Positions 11,501 through 26,500 of a stretch of DNA of 64,000 nucleotides are shown one piece after another. The stretch's first letter is position 1. Each line of letters starts with the position of its first letter. The notes under the pieces were generated by a model. The model was not told where the DNA came from. It was given only the letters and a program-made list of their open reading frames with translations, and did not search any database. Position numbers and translations under genes: made by a program. Source of the stretch: Siphonodentalium dalli (Eukaryota; Mollusca; Scaphopoda; Gadilida; Siphonodentaliidae); contig CP136061.1 of NCBI GenBank assembly GCA_032622095.1, positions 191,030,369-191,094,368 on the forward strand, given 5' to 3'.

Positions 11501-14500
11501 AGATAAACATAGTCATAGTCAATTATGTTGGTATAATTTATATATTAACTCTTTCTTTACTAGATGGATTCATCCATTCAGTTATAAAATTATACATTCA
11601 GCCCTCGAAATTAGCTACGGCAAAAGGCAATTCCATAGAAAAAATCTGCAGGAGCCAAGATAGAATTTCCTGCAAACTTATAGAAATGCCATGGAAGAAA
11701 AATGTGAATTAAAATGGGTTGTACATAGAATCTATTATTCATATTGAGGGATGTTGAAGAAATATAAGCACATGACATACATGTACAGATGAAAGAATAA
11801 TACAATTGCAGAAGAATTCATTTTCATTTGTGAGACATGTTCAGATAATAAGTTTGACAAATGACTTATGATCATTTGTTGAACTTATTATCTGAACATT
11901 TCCTAAAGGAACTACACATACAATCATCAATGAGTATTTAGTTAAAGAAAGGGTTAAGAATGATATCATATGTTGCTTTCATGAGACATGGGGATATTCA
12001 GCACTCTCAACCAGTAATGACATGCCTTGCTTGAGATTCCAGTCACTATTTGGCAACATATCTCCATGTACATGTAGCGCGAAGAAAGGGTCACTCTGTT
12101 TGGATTATTTGAGTTCAAATCAGCTGTTGTAGTACTGATTTGAATATTGTTTCGTTATTTACAGGTAGGAAAGGAAATTATGCTCCTGTTTTGGAAGATG
12201 CTTTACGGATGGTGAGAGGAAGTTCCTCTTACACACGTTTAAATAGTTCTTCAAGCTCGCGGTGTAGCAGCGGTCCAGCAACTCCACTATACAACTGCTA
12301 CATGGATAATGTGGACCCATTAAACCGTCCTTATGTCAACAAATACTCGAGCCCAAATGCAAGTAGCAGAGAGCAGATTCTTGCCAAGGAACAAGCCACA
12401 AGAAATGAGATGCATAACACAAGTCTGAAGAACATGAATTCAAGTCGCACACTCTTTGAACAGCAGTTATATCAGCACCAACAGCTATTAATGGAACAAC
12501 AACAGCGGACACTGCAAGATTTCAGTAACGCGATGAGAGAAGATTTGTCATCGGGTGACAGAGATGATGTGACTCAGTCTGATCCGGAAAGTGATTGTAG
12601 TCAAGACAGTTTGGATGATCCAGTTTCAGATAGAACAAAATCTGAAGTTAGTTCTGTTCAAAATGATATATATCATCAGAGTGGTGGTGAGAATGGATCA
12701 TTTTATTTATCAGACTTGGAAAGTAATCTAGCTCCCTTGGAAATGGTCAGTCAAGTGTCTGCGTTACCAAGAAATTCTTATGTAAACACAGGCGTTCAAT
12801 TTCAGGAAAGCACACAGGTAAATTCCGGGAAAAGCATTAATTTACAATCACAATTTAAAGACCCGGGAGTAGGACTGAATCAAGCAGCCTTGGATGTAGC
12901 TTTAGTGAATCAAGGTGCTTTACAGCAACAGAAAGCCTCATCACATTCCTCTGACATTATTCTTCACAGTCAGTCAAGTAATACCTCCGGTGTGAGAATA
13001 CCTGAACATGTGTTGCACAATATACAGCATGACTACTTGGCAGAAAACGGTGAAAATAAAAGTCACAGTGATAACAAATCTTCTGAAAAATACCAAAATA
13101 CACTTGTGAACTACACTTACTCCCAGACTTTTGGAACAAACACCGTTGACCCGCGCCCTTCGGATCCACGACCAGCCGCCCATGCTCGAGCATGGGCAAC
13201 ACCCTCGCCTATGGGTGAAATTGTAAACAAATGTTCTGCTCAGACACTAACCACAAACACAAAGCCATTGAGTGCCAAATCAACGGCAACTGCAGCTACT
13301 GCTACAGTGTCAGTTCCACCATACATGCAGCAGGATTCAGGTAGTGGATCTAGTGCTTTTGAGTTAGAATCAATGAGTTCTGGCAGCAATTCCAAGACAG
13401 AATCAATGCACTCCTCCTCGAACTCGAAACCACCTATTTATGTACAGAAAAGTAAGTTACCCCAGCCTGTTACTGATGTTAAGCCACAAAAAGAAAATAT
13501 CAAATCAGATTCTGCACATGAAGTAAAACCAGCTGTAAAGTTTGAGGCGGTTCAGAACGTCGGTCTGGAAAAGCTGCACAATAAAGTGAAAGATAGGAGC
13601 TATTCTGCTATTCATCAGAACAGGAAGGACCCTGAAGTACAGAACTTGAAGGGAATTCTGAAAAAGTCAGGAGGAGGTCTTGTGAGAAAAGCTGGTTCAG
13701 CGGGAAATATCAGGATGGATTTCGATGTTCGTGACAGTCTCGAAGTAGCCAAATTCCACCAACAGAGGGAACATACTCCAAAGAAAGTAAGTATAAATCA
13801 GAGATGAGCAGGGATGTGTCAATTACTTCCCCAAATTAATTAATTACAATTAAAATTTACTTACAAAAAGCTCAATTACAAGTACAACTAGAATGAAATT
13901 GAAATTGCACGGCAATTTCATTACTTCAATGTTTGCCAATGTGTTCAACACCAAGTCATGCAGTCAATTTGTCCAGAAACATGGGACAAAAAGGTGTCTT
14001 GTCAGTTATGGTGTATACACCTGTTATCGCTAGCCATGTAATTTACATGCAAACTGTTGAACAAATATTACAGCATTTATTCTTACTTGGAGGTCAAGAT
14101 CAAGGTCGGTCCATATTACCGATAAGTGTATTGAATAAGTTAATGCAAGGACTATTTAGCTACCAAAAATCAAGTGCATTGGCCAAGCCTTTCGCTTTTT
14201 TCAAAGACAAAAACAGGTCAGGACTAAGAAATAGTCCTTATAGAATACCCTCAATTTAATATTTATTCGCGTGTTGTGGCGTCAAATATGGACCGAATCT
14301 TAATAAATTTGGCCAGCTGGTACAGATGTCAGTAGTACACATGCCAGTCCAAGTTCCATTTCTCTATCTTTATTCAACTTGGAGGAGTTACCTGGACAAG
14401 GGGGAAAATGAATATTTTTCAATTTTCCAGGGGCCATAACTCCTGAAGTACAAATCCGATTTAAAAAAGTCTAAATGTGTAGTAATAAGTGGCAAATAGG

Positions 14501-17500
14501 GAATATACCCATCAAAATCTGCGTCATCACAATTTTGACAAAAATGCCCACCGACCTTCCGCCCAAACCAGAAGTGCAATCCATAACTATGTTATACCAA
14601 TATATGACGTAGATTTAGATGTACATAATACAACAAGTCCGGACTCAATAACTTAAGCGGTTCTGGTTTTCAGATAAAAGCGTTGCTTTATTATTCGACC
14701 AATACTGATCTTCCGAACTGGAAGTGTGACCCCTACCAGTTTTGGGCAGTATGTAGCACACGCACAGACGCAAATAATGAAAAAAGTCCGAACTCGATAT
14801 CTCAAGCCGTTCTGGATGAGATACGCGAACAACAATAAAACAGATAAAGAGCCTTCTATGCTACAATGAAAGTAGAGCGAAATCCCCTATAGGTGCATAC
14901 AATGCGCATACTCAATGGTTATGCATGGACCAATCGGCCTAGATGTTTTTGATCCATAAGAGATCGGAACTAGATACCGCAAGCCATTCTGCGCATATTT
15001 CAATTTTCAAGCTATGCATTTTTTTCACTTTTCAAGCGGTCATAACTCCGGAAGTACAAGTCCGATTAAAAAAAGTCAAACGTTGTAGTAATTTTCAGCA
15101 ACTAGTGATACCCACCAAATTTCATCAAAATCTACATCATGAAAATATATAATATGCCCATTCGTCCTTCCGCCCAAACCGGAAGTGCAATCGATTAGAT
15201 AGTGCAGAATTAGGCGGACATATTTCAAAAAGTCCAGAATCAATATCCCAAGCCGTTCTGGTTTTCATATAAAGAGCGTTGTTTTATTCTTCGACCAATA
15301 CCGATCTTTCAAACCGGAAGTTCAACCCCTACCATTTTTGGGCTGTATGTAGCACACGTACAGGTGCAAATAATGAAAAAAGTCCCTTACTCGATATCTC
15401 AAGCCGTTCAGGAGGAGATACGCGAACAACAATGAAACAGATAAAGAGCGTTATGTGTTAAGGTCAAGGTCAGACCAAATTTATGACAGGTGCGTATACT
15501 GTGCATGCTCAATGGTTACACATGGACAAAAATTAAAGCCAATCGGCCCAGCCGTTTTTGATCCATTGGACATCCAAACTCGATTTCGCAAGCCATTTTG
15601 GAGGGGTGAAAAACATATACTCTAGTAGCTGAGGGCGTTTTGTATGCACTTTTATGTCCAGAGCAAAACTCTTCACGGATCCACTAATTGAAGGTACACG
15701 AACAATATTTGGTTGGTGACACATTTCCCATTGAGGGCGAAATGGGTCAAATGGCCACGCCCTTTTTTCGCGAAGTACTACCACCTGCCGTGACAATATC
15801 TCCAGAACCGTTGGCCAAAGGGGGTCGTGTGACCACTCAAAATGTGCGGAATGGCCACATTATGGGGGGTCAGTAATACATTTTCATATCCAAAAGTCAA
15901 TGGTTTTTAAGATAATTGCCAAAAACCCAAAAAAATCCATTTTAAGGGCCCAATTTTGGGGTTCAGCACTTTTATCTCAAATCTGAGCCCCCAATTCAAA
16001 TTTTATTGATCTATATCCATCGGTGCCACATATAGGTATAATTTCTGTACCATTATCGGATGGGATTGACCTCCAAGGAGCTCTTGACCCTGAAAATCCA
16101 CATTATGGGGGGTCAGTAATACATTTTCATATCCAAAAGTCAATGGTTTTTTAAGATAATTGCCAAAAACCGATTTCAGCATGTTACGCACCACAAGTAT
16201 ACAATACCACCAAGGCCACAGCATATGTATGACACTTTTTAAAGAACTATCCGAATTCTCTGATCGACTTAAGAGCACAATTGACCACACACAATGGGAT
16301 TAGCTAGAAATTGCTGCTGAGGATGTGTTGATCCCGACACACAACGTGAGCTCTTCATGACTGAACATGCCTTGGAAACTGGTGTGCTTTACCAAAAATC
16401 AGGTAACAATTGTGCTCTAATCAACAGAAATGTACAGATTGAACAAAACAGGTTTTCAAAATTTGTTATCAACATTTAACAGCTGATCTGATTTAAGTGA
16501 CCAAGATATGAAACATGCTAAACACTATTACTAAATGGAATGACCAGCTGTTTGCTTCATGCAGCAGCCACATGTTGCGATCCTAAAATGGGTATTGCAC
16601 CTGGGCATAGTAAAAACATGTTGTAATCAGATGGGAGATGACCATATATACCAGTATATATTTCAGAAGTAATCAATTCTTACAAAAGGACACCTCATCT
16701 CACAAAAAGTTTTAGGAAATGATGGAATGATCACTATTCAATCAATAGTAGAATGAGCCTTTGTCAGTCCAACATTAGTTTTGATTGGCCATGATAGTTG
16801 CATCACTTGCAGGTTGGAGAAGATGAGGGTCTATAATTTCACTAACATAATTCTTCATAATAGCTAATAGCCCTCATAACTTACCATTTTAAAGATATTT
16901 TCATTTTCAATACCACCTCAGGTTAAGTGGTCCTGCTAATTTTATATTATGCTGATGGGTACTGCTGGATTGATATGTTTGTAGGTCAAAGCAATTCTGT
17001 CAAGTATCATCATTTTACCTAAAGTTGGTTATTTTTGCATTGTTTGGCTAACCCGAGCAATTTGTGCAAAAGTCAGTGTCTGTATGCAACATTCAAGAAC
17101 ATATATACTTCAAAATTTTATTGTATACGCTGATGTTTGGTAAACAACAAGAATAGTCATCTCAATTATGGCCAGTTTGTAAAAACCAGCACCCATTATT
17201 AAAATATTTCACAATATACATGTTTTTTAATGTTTTCTACACATTGTGGCTTATCCTCGATTCGTTCAGATCGCTTTGCTCTACCTGAATATCATACCAA
17301 ATGTATTAGCATCACCACTAAACTTGGGATGAATACTGCCAAATGAATATGTTGTGATAAGGGCAGTGGAAAAATAATGGTTGAGTCTTTTCTAAATATA
17401 ATTATAGTAAAACCTACACAATACCGTCTTGGTCTGATAAGACTCAGAGTCATGTTTATTTAGGAGTATAGACATGAAGTCCACCAGTTTCATGAAAATT

Positions 17501-20500
17501 AAATGGGCTCTGCACTAGTAACATCTGGACTCCTGGGACCCATTAATATTGACAAATGCAACACAAATGAAAAATACATAGTAACTTTCCTCAAACATAG
17601 ATTATAACCTGACAATCATTGTGTTTGAATCAGTGTACATATGTATATGTAGGCATGGCCATAGCATGTTTTTGAAATACTGCAGAGTGCAGACCATAAA
17701 TTTCACTAGAATATACATGTAGTTACTGCATGTACATCACACACATAAGGCGACTGACACACATAAACGTACCTGCAGGGTTCACAATATTTGACATGTA
17801 AAGTATATATATATCTCCTGTGCCTATAACATCAAACCAAACGGTTTACAGTACTTTTACTGACATTTTTGGAGTGGCACATATACATACATAAAAAATA
17901 AAAGTCAATTTAAAGGGACGAAATGAAAAATAAATTTGTGCAACTATAATGGAGATCTATATTGCATTACAACATCCACAAATCTACAAAATCTACAACA
18001 TCCACAAATCTATAAAATCTACAAAAACATCTGACTATCATAGACATTGGTAATGTGATCATTTTTCCTTGATAAGTTGAAACATGAGGGAGGATTGCAT
18101 AGCATGGCTACATGCAGAATGTAGATTTGTATGTATTTATATCTGCATATCAACTGATGCTTGTATTTTTCTTCTAACTCACTCCAGGCTAGCCATTATT
18201 TGTTCTAGAATAATGTACATGTTAGGGAAACTGTAGAACCTTTATACAAAATGGTGATGCAGCCAATCAAAATTGATGTGGGACTGATAAAGACACAACC
18301 TGCTCGACTACTGCATCATACTGATTGATCAAATTGTAGTAACTCAACATTTACTAAACCTACTTGTGGGCTGAGTATAATTCAATTCAACATTAGAATA
18401 CCATAAAAACACCCTGTTCTCCCATAAGTTTAAAGAAAATAACACATTGAACTAATTTACAAGTATATTGCTAATGTGATATATGTCATTCCATTTATAA
18501 CCATTTTGGCAGCCATCTCACATCAAAGGTCATGAAATCTAGATAACAAAAGATGAACTACATTCAAATTATATCACCAGGTAACCTTTTTGTAGGAATT
18601 TTAGGTTACTGATCAAATACCGTATAATTGATGATTTCCTCAACATCTTTGTTATTGGGAAAATGTCTGTTTTTCATTCTACGACCAATATATTCCATCC
18701 AAAAACCTTATTTTCAGGGTCAAGAGCTCCTTGGAGGTCAATCTCATCCAATAATGGTACAGAAATTATACCTATATGTGGCACCGATGGATATAGATCA
18801 ATAAAATTTGAATTGGGGGCTCAGCTTTGAGATAAAAGTGCTGAACCCCAAAATTGGGCCCTTAAAAAATGGATTTATTTTGGTTTTTGGCAATTATCTT
18901 AAAAACCATTGAATTTTGGATATGAAAATGTATTACTGACCCCCCATAATGTGGCCATTCTGCATATTTTGAGTGGTCACACGACCCCCTATGTCCAACG
19001 GTTCTGGAGATATAGTCACGGCGGGTGGTAGTACTTCGCGCAAAAAGGGGCGTGGCCATTTGACCCATTTCGCCCTCAATGGGAAATGTGTCACCAACCA
19101 AATATTGTTCGTGTACCTTCAATTAGTGGATTCGTGAAGAGTTTTGCTCTGGACATAAAAGTGCATACAAAACGCCCTCAGCTACTAGAGTAATAAGAAT
19201 TTCACATACAGAGCGATATAGGCTAAGGTCAAGGTCGGACAAAATGAGGCAATAGGCCATTTTCACAGAACTCAAACAAGTTCTATATAAGCCGAGATTA
19301 GTGAATGTTATTGGAATAATAATAATAAAAATAAAAATAAGAATTACAATACACTTCAGTGTTAAAACATTGAAGAAATAATTACATTCAAAACACAAAG
19401 TAATTAATTACATTTACTTAATAACAATGTAATTAATTTCTTTTCAATTTACTTTAATTGTAGTTTCAACATTCTCATGTCTGTTTTATTGTGAACGGTT
19501 ATGCAAACAAAAATCTGTTCACAGTACTTACCAGAACTTAGTATTTTATTGTAATCAGATGTGTAGGGCTTCACGGTATTTCGGTATTTAGTCATATCGC
19601 GTTACTGTTTTTGACACCGTGTAGTCGGTTTCACTTTATGCAAATAGTCGGTACATCGTAGCCGCCGGTGTGGATATTAATACCGACGATATCTCTATCA
19701 GTGTCAAGTATTTAGCAACCATCGACACCTCTAATGCTGAGACAAAGGCCATTGCTAACGGCTTCGGTTTAGCGTGGCGTAAAAATTAATTATTTCTCAC
19801 TGCTCCATAAGCGTTTGTCAACACACTGCGGACAATCAAGTCGGCATGCCTTATTGCATGGGCGGCAATTGATGTGTGTATACAGGCTGTTCTCAGCTCA
19901 ATATTGCTGGAAGGTTTCCTGGTCAAATACAATAAAAAATGTGTGGTGTTTTTATAATCTGGAGACACAATGACGCGCGTTCAACAGCGCCACAAAATCT
20001 TATGCATTAGACGTATAATGCACTAACTCATTAGATCATTATAACTACACGGTCATATATCAGTCGATCACATGATTGTCACATGTAACAGAATCATAGT
20101 CACATGATCGATCACGTGGTAACTCATTGACAACGAATAGATATGCAACGATAGCATATCAAGTTTGCACGCGCAAAGCGATCATGAATTCGTATAGACC
20201 CAGAAATATTTACGAATAAAGCAATAATATTATCCATTGTTTTCATGAAATGTATGGGCTACGTGTACAGGTATGTATTGGGCAAACTCTTTAGCTAATA
20301 ACATTTGGTGATATTTGGGAATTGAAGGCTGTCAACATTAGTGCTGAAACGGATATCCGGATATCCGGTTGACAACCGGCTACCGCCGGCAACCGGTTGA
20401 ACTATGATCAACCGGTTAACCGCTATGTAATAAACACATGCAATGCCACTGATAAAAACTAACGTATTCAGGTCCTTAATCGGCATAGACTGATAACAGT

Positions 20501-23500
20501 AGCTTTTAAACACGGGTACTTTATCAATTTTGCAACAAACGTTATCACTCGGAGGGGTATACATTCGAAATTACGCGTATTGAAAGTCAAAATCTGGTGC
20601 CAGATCAAAAGTCTTCCATGAATGGCAGATTACATAGTCTGGCATCGGCGGCTAAACATCAAAGATGCATGATGTCATCTTTGATGTTCCGATGTCCGGT
20701 AAAACATGTGCACTGACGCCACTTGGTCATCGGCAAAGATCGATACAATCGTTTTCACTGCAGAACGGCGTGGTCATTTGACATCTACTCTCCGACTGAC
20801 TACTTGTAGACAGTATCATGGATACCCAAGAAATGAGTAAATCAGATGGCTCGGCACATTTCAAAGAGAAATTGGCAGAATGCAAACTCTGAGAACCAAC
20901 CCTATTTACATACGCTCGGTCTATACTTCTAACATTACTGAGTTTGAGTAATCTCAGTCGATGAAGTTCAAATGAACTCGAATCAAAGTGGTGTTCCCGT
21001 GCAGTCGGACTTATTTGCATCCTAATGACTAATTCTCAGCATTTGATTGTCTTCTAACAGAAAACACTGTTTTCAGCAGGTTTTCAGCTGTTTTTAAAAT
21101 TTTCATTTGTTAACTTCATAAAGTTCACAAACTTCATAATTGTGTTTATCGGTCGTCAGTCATCCTATCCATCTCAAATCGCCAAAGAACACCTAGCAAT
21201 TAGAATACATGAGTCACATGACTTAATAATCGGCCAGTCCCGTAATCGCTATAATGGCAATAAAAAACTGCCGATATTTGCATGTACAAACATATGTATA
21301 TAGGTCACACAATATTCTTCCCAAAACGAGAACGATAACAAGTCAGGTAGCAGTCGCAACTGCAGTACAAACAGGTCAAGCATGACATGATGACACGTCT
21401 ATTTATAAACACTGCGAGTTTTAGTTCACTGTGTTATCTACCAAGTTGTCAACACGTGGCTTTGTGACGTTCGTGTTTGGTGATTTACATTTGTTTAATA
21501 GTAAATACAAGCTCTGTCTGTGTAAACATTACTTGAGTTTGCCATACAGTTAATAAATCAATTTATGCTGATATATTGGTACATATTATGGTGTAAATAA
21601 TCAGTGTAAAGTCATAGGTTGAAAATAGCGGATAACCGGTTATGATCCGGTTACACATCGCGGTTAACCGGCTACAAAAATAGGTCAACCGTTTCAGCAC
21701 TAGTCAACATCGGCTAGCTAACGTGCATGTACATGTACCAGTAGGGATGATCAAATCCTGATTATCGGTTGGTATGTTTGCAAAAAAAGAGGTCTTTTCT
21801 CAGATTTACAGTAGCAATTATCCCTGCCACAAACCTGATAAGACAGAATATTTTTTCAGAAACCAAGATCAATAAAAAAAAAAGGTTTGGGGTCAGGGTT
21901 TTTGTAGGGTATGTAGATGTGCAATTAAGAGAGTATCTTCTTTTTTGTCCCCTTTATACATGTAAATGAATATCAAGGTTTTTCCCTCAACATTGAAGTG
22001 ATGTTTTGTATCTGCAGGCGAAAAAGAAAGGTGTTAGATTTGCTGATATGTCGTACCCAGTGGATGACGTCCTTTCTGATAGCGATGTTAATGATGATGT
22101 TGAGAATGAGATATGCAAGATGGAAGCAGAACACAGGGCTCATGTTAAAGGTTAGTTTACATCAACAATATTCTCATTAATTTAATTCACTTTGTTTTAG
22201 AAGGGATTTTTTCAGTTGAGAAATGGGAAACTTCTTAGAATCTTTTAAAGCCTCAACTGAGTCACTTTCATTGTCCCAATAAATGTATAGCGATAAATTT
22301 TCCCGCATATAGGATTCCACTTAGTTCTGTGTGTTTAATTGGAAATATGGATGACAGACCAGCTGCACCTGCAGAAATAACATGTGTACCATTCATCATT
22401 TACAGCACTGCTCACAGTAAGCGACCTGCTTTAACAAGGTGTACATGCGTTAGTACCGCGGTGTAATAACGTTAGTACCGCCGATTCGCGGTTGCACTAC
22501 CGTGTGTTACCGCAGTACCACCGGACCATTCGCGGTACCACCGCATTACCAACGGTAATTAATGCTAGTACCGCGGTGACATGCGATAATGCACCGCATA
22601 AAAGCCGTGACATTACCGCAAAGTGGTAGCGTTTTTTTTAACGAGGTTAATGATGGGAGGCGATGTGTGACTGCCCATCTGCAAACAAATGGCGTTCGTC
22701 GACAGTCTCCGTGAACTGTATTGCCAATACACAATAGTGTGAGCCAAATGCCAAAATGTGCAGCTGATTGTCTTACTGAGTGACTGGGTGTATCAAACAA
22801 ACGAACGAACATACAAAACAATTTAAATCTTCTTGGAATTCAGGATTTTTTTTTTTTTACAACAAACACTTTCAATTTAGTTAGTGTTATTGTCGTTACC
22901 CAGATTATCAGATTTGTGCGTAATTATCTTGCGCGAACCAAACAGACTTATTTTATAGAAGCATATGTTTCGCCTTTCCAATTCCAAACACGCATGCGTT
23001 TCAGCAGAATCGTGATTAGATAAGAATATGTGAAAATAATATGTACCCTGAACTGCCGAGTACAGCAAATGCATGCGACCGCTAAATGTTGCAAGAGATC
23101 AAACAATGCCACCAAAAATAATCACGGACGTGCTCAGTGACTGTTGACGTAGCAACATCAAATCTTTCAAGTTTCCAGGCGTAATACGTCGGTCTATTGT
23201 CGGAAAATTTACAATGTTCATTTGCGATATGGACGCTATATTTTACTGTGGTTTTACCTTATACAGCGGCAGTGGACCCAAATAAGTTTGAGCTATTTTG
23301 TACTGCATCCAAATGCAGAACATACAATTATATATATGTTAGTGTTCATTCCTTTATGTACCTCCAATTTATTCGTACATGACAGTTAAATGGAGACTTT
23401 TCACCCATCGTGAACCCCATGGTATCTGGAGACATGCACGTGCTCCATTGTTTGATGTACTTGTAATTTACTGTGTTTCAATCACATGCCGTGACGTTGA

Positions 23501-26500
23501 GTGTTTCGAATCTCTGCATTGCATTTGGTACGTTGAACTGTAATTACTATAACTTCATTCTCCCGACTAATTGGTCAATCAAATTTAACTTTTATCTTTA
23601 ACGTTCAACGATAAACGATTTTGAGCCGGCCAATCGCCATGTACATGCACTTATTTTTGTGTCGTGCTGATCACGGTTTCAGTAGCTCTCACCCACAAAC
23701 TTCGCAGTAACATCAAACAAGAATTATGTCAGCATTGTCTAGAAATTGTGCACCTGCTACATCATAACTGGTTGAGTGAACATGATTTATGATTACTTGG
23801 TGTCACTTTCTCTGTGAGATTCCCTTTCATCCTCGATCAAAGAAATGACCACGATGCCACAGCTTTGTCTTTAACTATTCAAAAGTCGTAATTCAGTATT
23901 GATTGTAAATTATATCGGTATCACTGCAAGTCGTATGGGACTTCACCTTGTTTATACGAAACGTCACTTTATTTGTGTTTCACTTTTATGTTTTGTTTTT
24001 GGTACGGGGAAAATAAGTGCAGTCGGATAAAAGTTTAGGGTTGGCATCCAGAAACCGAAATACCGGAAACACACCTATTTTTTGTTTTTGACATAAGATA
24101 TAGAAGTTATACATCATATATTCAACCGCGTGACTCTATCGTGCATAGACATAGCCCGAGAGTGAATGAAGGCGGTACCGTCCTTACAATAATGTATTTT
24201 TAACTTCCTGATATCACAAATTGGATTCCTGCAGGCCGCCTAGTTTGTTTCACACATGTTTTCACTTCGCGGTGCAGGGCGGTTCGTGGTAAATTGAATG
24301 CGGTTACACAAAAAAATAACGCGTTGTACTGCGGTAATGAGCACCAATAACGCGGTGACCAGCAGTAAGAATACCACCCAGTACCGCGGGTCAACCGCCC
24401 TCCACCGCGGTACAAAATGATAAACGCGGTATTCTGGTGGTATCACCGCGGTAAGTACCGGCCCATAACCTCGTTAAACAGGTCGCTTAATAAGAGCATA
24501 GCTGTTGGTTTAACTGACTTAACCGATAAGGTAGCAATACACAATTTCTGACCATTTTCACTATTTTGAGGTGGTACTGTTCAACAACCTTCTGTGCCAT
24601 GGTCCTTGATAAACAGCACATGAATGCTTGGTTTCAAGATATAGAAATGGTCAGAGCATTATTTATCCCACATGGTTGTTATTAATAACAAGACAGGTGT
24701 GCCTTAATGACTACCATTTATTAATCACTAAAGCAACTGGTAGTCTGAAACGTGTTTATGGACCTCCAGCTTTCTTGTCATTGTTGAAGGACCTTTTTTG
24801 GTACCATCAAGCGCCAACCATGGGGTCCTGGCAATGATCACTGATCTAGTCCTGAAATACACTAAAAAGGGGTGCCTCCTCCCAAAATGGAAGGAGGAAT
24901 ACTGGGTGGGAGGGTGGGACGCTAAATAATTGTCGACCGAGCTGTATCGAATCTTATCGCAAAAGGCTGTTTGCTGTCCATGTGATTACCCATGTGACCT
25001 GACGCAAGACAAAATAGTTCCTCCCTCAATCTCGATTGGCATTGTTCCAATACCTTATCATATACTCGTCCCTTTAGAACAAACACAGGGCTTATCTCAG
25101 TTGACAATTAGTGAAGTGCGGAATAGAAGCTGGCAAATTGAGTACCTGATTTCCATATCGCTCCCGCATGTACTGTATGTAGTAGAAAACTTAATATACG
25201 TGATTGAATGCAGTACTGTCATATCTATTTATAGCCGTCGTGGTTTTCCCTTGCAATATATATACAATGTAGGCCCCCCCCCTCCCCCCCCCCCCCCCCC
25301 CCCCCCCCCCGTGGGATAAATGATATGCGACCGCTTTGCTTAGCATCTCAGTTCTGTCTATATTTTGACAGTTATTGTCACATCACAAGTTGAATTATCT
25401 CCCTTAGACTGACTGTGCAGAATCTTTATTTTAATCGTGGCAGAGCGAATGTCAGTCTATAATCACCTTATGAGCTGATAGAACCTAAATGTTTTGTATA
25501 CTAAGGTACCTTTATAAAATAATTAAACCATTACTCACATGAATAACATAGGCAAAACTGACAGTTATAGCCCTTTATACGCTCAAAATCCTATTTTTAT
25601 CCCCCGCCAAATGAAATTTGTGAGGGATATAGCAATGGGTTCTGTCCGTCCGTCTGTCTGTCTGTCCGTCCGTCCCGAATTTGTAAGAGTCATAACTTGA
25701 ACAAATATCAACTGATTTTTCCGCCAAGGAGAAGCCCTCAACTGAACTATATGGATTACGTCTCCGGCCTTGTGTCAATCAGGAGGGTTAAAATTTTATT
25801 GCTGTGCCGACCCCACTCACATCCGTGTCCAGATTAGTCTCGCATGAATACACCCGCATTCTATCTATTGTCTAGTCAGTTTTTATTCCTCCTCGCCAGG
25901 ACAGGATCGTTTCTATTTTCTCAAGGTTGTATCTTTCTGTGTTGCGAGTTTATCGACTCAATATTTATTGTTGATATTACAAACTTGCAATTTATTGTAC
26001 CCGATAGTTAATTAATATTTCTCACATCCGAAACGGGAACTTTTTTCGTTTCACTGTATCCGTAATTTGTTTCCGTGTTTTTCTGTTTTCCTCAAGACGG
26101 CTTTCTCTTCCAACAATTGGAATTAAGATGGCCATCTTGACAATGACTAAAGAAGCACATAGCTTACTTGTGGCAAAACCACATAGTGCATATTGTGCCA
26201 CACATACGGCGTGATGACTATCATGACTTACAATTGAGGACGCAATGTAGTACGGTATGCGATGTCTCCTAATTTCGTGCTACACGTGTTTCACTTTACA
26301 TAAGTTTCCGTCGACTCGCTTCGGTTATTTCGTAAGTTCCGTTGCTTTGTATCCTAATGTATACTGCCAAATCATACATGGCACTGCTCTGTTGGTTCGC
26401 AGAAAGTTGCACAGGACAGCCATATCCTCCTTTGTAATAATTTACATGAATAAATACGAAAGATAGTACTTGTTATCACTATCAGATGACAATTCACATT

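Noticed and set aside
12140-12164. ATG at 12140 as the start of a 555-aa protein
   Set aside because: It lies before a good acceptor (12163-12164), and the residues it adds do not fit the family. Exon 3 joins at 12165 in the right phase.
13811-19470. One large hAT element enclosing the 610-bp repeats and the inverted-repeat element
   Set aside because: The left terminus looks suitable, but I found no matching right terminus or 8-bp duplication.
22420-24487. piggyBac element (TTAA target)
   Set aside because: The left flank is GTAA, not TTAA. Only TA is shared by both edges.
24930-25319. 129-codon ORF with a proline run
   Set aside because: The prolines come from the poly-C tract, and there is no other motif or conserved feature.
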